Positions 51,789-55,528 of a DNA stretch of 55,528 nt are shown in pieces; within the stretch, counting starts at the first letter, position 1, and every line of letters starts with the position of its first letter. Source of the stretch: Firmicutes bacterium M10-2. GTDB taxonomy: Bacteria; Bacillota_I; Bacilli_A; Erysipelotrichales; Erysipelotrichaceae. Position numbers and translations under genes: made by a program. The notes beneath the pieces were generated by a model. It was not told the DNA's origin. It worked only from the letters and a program-made list of their open reading frames with translations, and made no database searches. The DNA lies in contig KE159681.1 of the NCBI GenBank assembly GCA_000403415.2, positions 230,583-286,110 of the forward strand, written 5' to 3'.

Positions 51789-51853
51789 ATTATATTCATA
51801 TCATTTTCAAATACATCCCTCCTGTCCCGAGATGCACGATTCTCGACCCAAAA
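51789..51853 (-). promoter_or_regulatory. LytTR-type 21-bp-period element and promoter, copy 2
   Basis: On the minus strand TTTTGGGTCG and TCTCGGGACA are offset by 21 bp in a 32-bp element (51853-51822). It is followed after 27 bases by a perfect TATAAT (51794-51789). The same spacing is found at 35955-36019. The transcript would start near 51782 and have a leader of about 210 bases before the surface-protein ATG at 51569. Confidence 0.6.
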
Positions 51854-51883
51854 AACACAAAATGTAATAATTTTCAGTTCAAA

Positions 51884-51914
51884 GAAAAAACCGGAAATCA
51901 TTTCCCGGTTTTCT
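51884..51914 (-). terminator. Second hairpin downstream of glgP
   Basis: On the minus strand AAAACCGGGAAAT pairs with ATTTCCGGTTTT (one bulge) and is followed by TTTTTTC. It lies just upstream of the LytTR-type element and would shield it from glgP read-through. Confidence 0.7.
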
Positions 51915-51948
51915 ATATTGTTTGGATTCGTCGCCTTAAAAGAAGCAC

Positions 51949-51972
51949 AAAAAAAGTGATGCACGCACCACT
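51949..51972 (-). terminator. Terminator of glgP
   Basis: On the minus strand AGTGGTGC pairs with GCATCACT (one wobble), followed by TTTTTT, ten bases after the glgP stop. Confidence 0.8.
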
Positions 51973-51982
51973 TTTCTTTATG

Positions 51983-54250
51983 TTATTTTAAATGCCAAAT
52001 CTCTTCGTTGTATTGAGCAATCGTGCGATCACTTGAGAAATAACCAGCCTGCGCAATATTAACAAGCATCTTCTTTGCCCACGCCATGCGATCTTCGTAA
52101 GCAGCGAAAATCTTTTGTTTTTCATCCACATACGCTTCGAAATCAAGCAAAGTCATAAACCAGTCTTTGTTGATAAGATCATCATGTACGGCTTGCAGCA
52201 AAGATGGATTTCCCAGTTTCATCATTTCCTCGCTTGTAATGAAATCAACGACTTTACGGATCCTTTCGTCATTTTCATAGTATTCGCGGGAATGATAGCT
52301 TTGATGTTTGTAATGATCAATGACCTCATCAGCTTTCGCACCGAAAATATAAATGTTGTCATTGCCAACCAATTCGTGGATTTCTACATTCGCTCCGTCA
52401 TCTGTTCCTAAAGTCACAGCACCGTTGAGCATGAATTTCATATTGCTTGTTCCGCTCGCTTCTTTTGAAGCCAAAGAAATTTGTTCAGACACATCAGCTG
52501 CCGGAATCAGTTTTTCGGCTTTTGTGACATTATAGTTTTCCACCATCACAACACGCAGATGTTTACGGACAAGCGGATCCGATTCGATCAATTGCTGCAG
52601 AGTAAGAATCACATGGATGATATCTTTTGCCAAAATATATGCAGGTGCTGCTTTTGCTCCGAAAATACATGTAATCGGTCTTTCTGGAACGATTCCTTCT
52701 TTGATTTTCAAATATTGGTCAATGATATACAAAGCGTTCATCTGCTGACGCTTATATTCATGAAGACGCTTAATCTGGATATCGTAAATCGAATGTTCGT
52801 CAATTTCGATATTTTGCGTTTCTTTCAAATATTTCGCCAATTGTCTTTTCTTGATTGCTTTGATATCCAGCAATTGTTTCAAAGTCTTTTCATCCTCTTT
52901 ATATTGCAGCAAAGCCTGCAAATCCAAAGCATCTTTTTTGTAATCTGTACCGATTTTCTCATCCAAGAATGCGGTTAGTTCCGGATTGGCCTCGAACAGC
53001 CAGCGACGGAACGTGATTCCATTCGTTTTATTATTAAATTTTTCCGGATACAATTCATAGAAGCTGTGAAGTTCTTCGTTTTTCAAAATATCCGTATGAA
53101 TTGCTGCCACTCCGTTCGTTGACTGCGAGAAATGGATATCCATACTTGCCATATGTACGCGATTCTCTTTATCAATAATAAATGTCGCTTCCTCTTTGCT
53201 TCTTGTTTTCGCAAGCGCATCCAATTGTTTGATGATCGGTACAAGCTGAGGAACAATTTCTTCCAAATACGACATTGGCCAAGTTTCCAATGCTTCTGCC
53301 AAAATCGTATGATTGGTATAAGCTGTCGTTTTTTCGACTTCAGCAGCCGCTTCATTGAAATCAAGCCCTTCTTGACAAAGCAAACGAATCAATTCCGGAA
53401 TAACCATAGATGGATGCGTATCGTTGATTTGAATAACAACATACTTATGCAGATCATGAAGATCGATATTTTTCGCTTTAAGATCGGCAAGAATCATTTG
53501 AGCTGCACTGGAAACGAGGAAATACTGCTGATAAATGCGAAGCTTTCTTCCGTCATCATCGCTATCATCCGGATACAAAAACAAGGTCAGATTTTTCTTG
53601 ATATCCTTTTTGTCAAAACCGATTCCCGATTCCACAATCGTTTCGTCTACTGAATCGAGATCGAACAATTTGAGAGTATTGACTTTTCCGTTGTACCCCG
53701 AAACCGCAATTTCATAAAGACGGCTTGGCAATGTGATGTCTTTAAACGGAACTTCAAAAGTCACATCAGTCTTATTAAGCCAGCTGTTTTCGCTCATCCA
53801 AGGATTCGGATATTCTTTTTGTTCGTTGTTCTCGAATTTTTGCAAGAACAACCCTAAATGATAATTGAGTCCGACACCATCAGCCGGCAAATCCAAAGTT
53901 GTGATGGAATCCATGAAACAAGCGGCCAAACGTCCGAGTCCTCCGTTTCCAAGAGAAGGTTCCAGCTCGATTTCTTCAATGGCACTGAGTGATTTTCCGT
54001 TCTTCTCTAAAATCTCCTTGACATCATGATAAATTTTCAAGTTAATCAAATTGTTCGACAGCAGCTTTCCAATCAAAAACTCTGCTGAAATATAATAAAG
54101 TTTTTTCTTCCCTTCTACATGTGGTGCTTGGTCAAGCTGCTTCTTCACATAATTAAGAAGCATCACATAGCATTCCCGATCATCCAGTTGGGCAATCGAT
54201 TTATCAAACATCGCAAGAGAATATTCTTCAAGCACATTTTCTAGTTTCAT
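51983..54250 (-). CDS. glgP: Glycogen phosphorylase
   Basis: A 755-residue phosphorylase releasing glucose-1-phosphate from glycogen or maltodextrin. Family segments: [39 protein letters not shown], and the PLP lysine in [15 protein letters not shown] with [10 protein letters not shown]. It is slightly shorter than the roughly 800-residue average, mainly at the N-terminal regulatory region and in the loop after residue 140. AATTGGAGG precedes the ATG. No other glycogen genes are in the window. Confidence 0.95.
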   Translation of the reverse strand: MKLENVLEEYSLAMFDKSIAQLDDRECYVMLLNYVKKQLDQAPHVEGKKKLYYISAEFLIGKLLSNNLINLKIYHDVKEILEKNGKSLSAIEEIELEPSLGNGGLGRLAACFMDSITTLDLPADGVGLNYHLGLFLQKFENNEQKEYPNPWMSENSWLNKTDVTFEVPFKDITLPSRLYEIAVSGYNGKVNTLKLFDLDSVDETIVESGIGFDKKDIKKNLTLFLYPDDSDDDGRKLRIYQQYFLVSSAAQMILADLKAKNIDLHDLHKYVVIQINDTHPSMVIPELIRLLCQEGLDFNEAAAEVEKTTAYTNHTILAEALETWPMSYLEEIVPQLVPIIKQLDALAKTRSKEEATFIIDKENRVHMASMDIHFSQSTNGVAAIHTDILKNEELHSFYELYPEKFNNKTNGITFRRWLFEANPELTAFLDEKIGTDYKKDALDLQALLQYKEDEKTLKQLLDIKAIKKRQLAKYLKETQNIEIDEHSIYDIQIKRLHEYKRQQMNALYIIDQYLKIKEGIVPERPITCIFGAKAAPAYILAKDIIHVILTLQQLIESDPLVRKHLRVVMVENYNVTKAEKLIPAADVSEQISLASKEASGTSNMKFMLNGAVTLGTDDGANVEIHELVGNDNIYIFGAKADEVIDHYKHQSYHSREYYENDERIRKVVDFITSEEMMKLGNPSLLQAVHDDLINKDWFMTLLDFEAYVDEKQKIFAAYEDRMAWAKKMLVNIAQAGYFSSDRTIAQYNEEIWHLK

Positions 54251-54271
54251 AAAAAACCTCCAATTGCACTT

Positions 54272-54301
54272 ATGATACCCTTTTCATAAGACATTCACCA
54301 A
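54272..54301 (-). promoter_or_regulatory. Promoter of glgP
   Basis: On the minus strand TTGGTG (54301-54296) and TATCAT (54277-54272) are separated by 18 bases, 22 bases before the start codon. Confidence 0.5.
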
Positions 54302-54330
54302 TGGATTTGCCCGTTCACTTCCGCACTTTT

Positions 54331-54359
54331 TTGTAAAATATGTGAAATCATGGTACAAT
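54331..54359 (+). promoter_or_regulatory. Promoter of asnA
   Basis: TTGTAA (54331-54336), 17-base spacer, TACAAT (54354-54359), 29 bases before the asnA ATG. Confidence 0.6.
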
Positions 54360-54388
54360 CTCCCATATAAAAATCAGGAGAAAAAAAT

Positions 54389-55396
54389 ATGAAATTAACG
54401 ATCCCAAAAGATTATGATCCCGTCTTAAGCATGCGGGATACACAGGAAGCCATCAAATATATTCGTGATACGTTCCAGAAAGAACTCGGAAAAGAACTCA
54501 ATTTATCTCGGATTTCGGCTCCTTTGTTCGTAGAAAAAAATTCCGGTCTGAATGATGATTTGAACGGAAGCGAACAAGCCGTAAGCTTCACCATGAAAGA
54601 AATGGGTGACGAAACGATTGAAGTCGTTCACTCTTTGGCAAAATGGAAACGCATGGCTTTGAAAAAATACGGATTTAAGATGCATGAAGGTCTTTATACG
54701 AACATGAACGCAATTCGAAAAGACGAAGAATTGGACAATTTGCATTCGGCGTATGTTGATCAATGGGACTGGGAAAAAGTAATCGACGAAAGCGAACGCA
54801 ATGTGGAAACACTGAAGTTCCATGTTGAGCAAATTTTCAAGGTAATCAAACATATGGAACACGAAGTCTGGTATAAATATCCGGAAGCAGTCAACCACTT
54901 GCCGGAAAAAATTCATTTTGTAACGAGCCAGCAACTGCTTGATATTTATCCGAACCTCGACCCTCGCGAACGTGAAAATGCCATCACGAAAGAGCTTGGC
55001 TGTGTATTCGTCATGAAAATCGGAGCAAAATTAAGCGATGGAAATAAACACGATGGACGAGCTCCGGATTATGATGACTGGCAGCTCAATGGCGATATCC
55101 TCTTTTGGTACGAGCCGCTCCAGCAAGCTCTGGAAATTTCAAGCATGGGTATTCGTGTCGATGAAGAAGCACTCCATCAGCAGCTGGAATCGGAAGAATG
55201 CTTAGACCGAGAACAACTTCCATTCCATCAGGCAATCCTAAACAGAGAGCTTCCTTATACGATTGGCGGAGGAATCGGACAGTCCCGGCTTTGTATGCTT
55301 CTGTTAAAAAAAGCACATATCGGCGAAGTCCAAGCCAGTCTTTGGCCTCAGAAAATGATTGACATTTGCACACAGAACAATATTTTGCTCTTATAA
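54389..55396 (+). CDS. asnA: Aspartate-ammonia ligase (asparagine synthetase A)
   Basis: A 335-residue AsnA with class II aminoacyl-tRNA-synthetase-like fold. Conserved segments: [58 protein letters not shown]-like sequence ([11 protein letters not shown] here), APDYDDW, and the C-terminal [14 protein letters not shown]. It makes asparagine from aspartate, ammonia and ATP. CAGGAG precedes the ATG. It is a single-gene transcript between its own promoter and a terminator. Confidence 0.96.
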   Translation: MKLTIPKDYDPVLSMRDTQEAIKYIRDTFQKELGKELNLSRISAPLFVEKNSGLNDDLNGSEQAVSFTMKEMGDETIEVVHSLAKWKRMALKKYGFKMHEGLYTNMNAIRKDEELDNLHSAYVDQWDWEKVIDESERNVETLKFHVEQIFKVIKHMEHEVWYKYPEAVNHLPEKIHFVTSQQLLDIYPNLDPRERENAITKELGCVFVMKIGAKLSDGNKHDGRAPDYDDWQLNGDILFWYEPLQQALEISSMGIRVDEEALHQQLESEECLDREQLPFHQAILNRELPYTIGGGIGQSRLCMLLLKKAHIGEVQASLWPQKMIDICTQNNILLL

Positions 55397-55401
55397 GAAA
55401 G

Positions 55402-55433
55402 AAAGATCGAAGCGATATCTGCTTCGATCTTTT
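55402..55433 (+). terminator. Terminator of asnA
   Basis: AAAGATCGAAGC pairs perfectly with GCTTCGATCTTT (seven-base loop), followed by TTTT. Confidence 0.85.
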
Positions 55434-55445
55434 CAGACTGTTGAC

Positions 55446-55486
55446 AAACGGGCGGTATTCTTGAAGTAAGAATGCTGCCCGTTTTT
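55446..55486. terminator. Second strong hairpin, probably for a gene beyond the window
   Basis: A 17-bp stem (AAACGGGCGGTATTCTT with AAGAATGCTGCCCGTTT, two wobbles), loop GAAGT, followed by a T-run on plus. It backs up the asnA terminator or ends a gene outside the window. Confidence 0.75.
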
Positions 55487-55528
55487 ATTTTTCTATTTTC
55501 ACGACTCCAATTCATACTTTTTCTTATT

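Overview
This 55.5 kb window looks like chromosome from a low-GC Gram-positive (Firmicutes) bacterium. The evidence is a T-box leader, an Spx regulator, Bce-type peptide-sensing and detoxification modules, a LytTR two-component system, strong AGGAGG-type ribosome binding sites, and cell-wall sorting signals of the (S)PxTG type. An Erysipelotrichia-like host would fit the gene content, but that is a guess. TGA is used as a normal stop codon.

Layout. 1-330: the 3' end of an IS200/IS605-type tnpB with its right end. 389-4717: an OmpR-type two-component system and an ABC transporter, in which both the histidine kinase and the ABC ATPase carry one in-frame nonsense codon. 4870-6970 (minus): small membrane protein, Spx, flavodiiron protein. 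7043-14945 (minus): the complete Kdp potassium system, kdpF-candidate/kdpA/kdpB/kdpC, a terminator, then kdpD/kdpE. 15096-19935 (minus): a Bce-type regulator/kinase/ATPase/permease set preceded by an isochorismatase-like hydrolase. 20065-25177: SPFH and NfeD proteins, a GntR regulator, a 600-base gene-free stretch, a MATE transporter, small genes. 25254-28200 (minus): a trpXYZ-like ABC transporter under a T-box leader whose specifier looks like UGG (Trp). 28746-35004: SGNH hydrolase, then a methionine operon (MetH reactivation-domain protein, truncated MetH, homocysteine methyltransferase/MetF fusion) and ilvE. 35169-39431: a repeat-containing hypothetical protein and an agr/com-like LytTR system. 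39437-51569 (minus): two lipoproteins and three large secreted, wall-anchored GLUG-repeat proteins, one with a metzincin protease site. 51983-55396: glgP and asnA.

The most unusual part is 35.9-51.9 kb. The LytTR system has a GHKL kinase (36871-37707) whose H-box has Lys where the phosphoacceptor His is expected. It is followed by two paralogous polytopic membrane proteins that stop 11-14 residues after a perfect RHDL-x-NF H-box, with the His at residue 248 in both. A remnant of a third copy follows. This looks like a histidine kinase split into a catalytic subunit and alternative sensor/phosphoacceptor subunits. A 32-bp element with a 21-bp internal period, followed exactly 27 nt later by a -10 hexamer, occurs twice in the same orientation. 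One copy lies beside the LytTR gene, driving a tiny minus-strand transcript (about 85 nt with a 20-codon ORF). The other lies upstream of the first surface-protein gene. I infer that the LytTR regulator links a small RNA or peptide to the surface-protein cluster.

A second theme is a set of three 11-bp-period direct repeats built on the core TTAAG/CTTAA, typical in shape of OmpR-family operators. They lie in front of the decayed ABC transporter, spx and kdp. The first and third share the form NNATTAAGGTTNNATTAAG.
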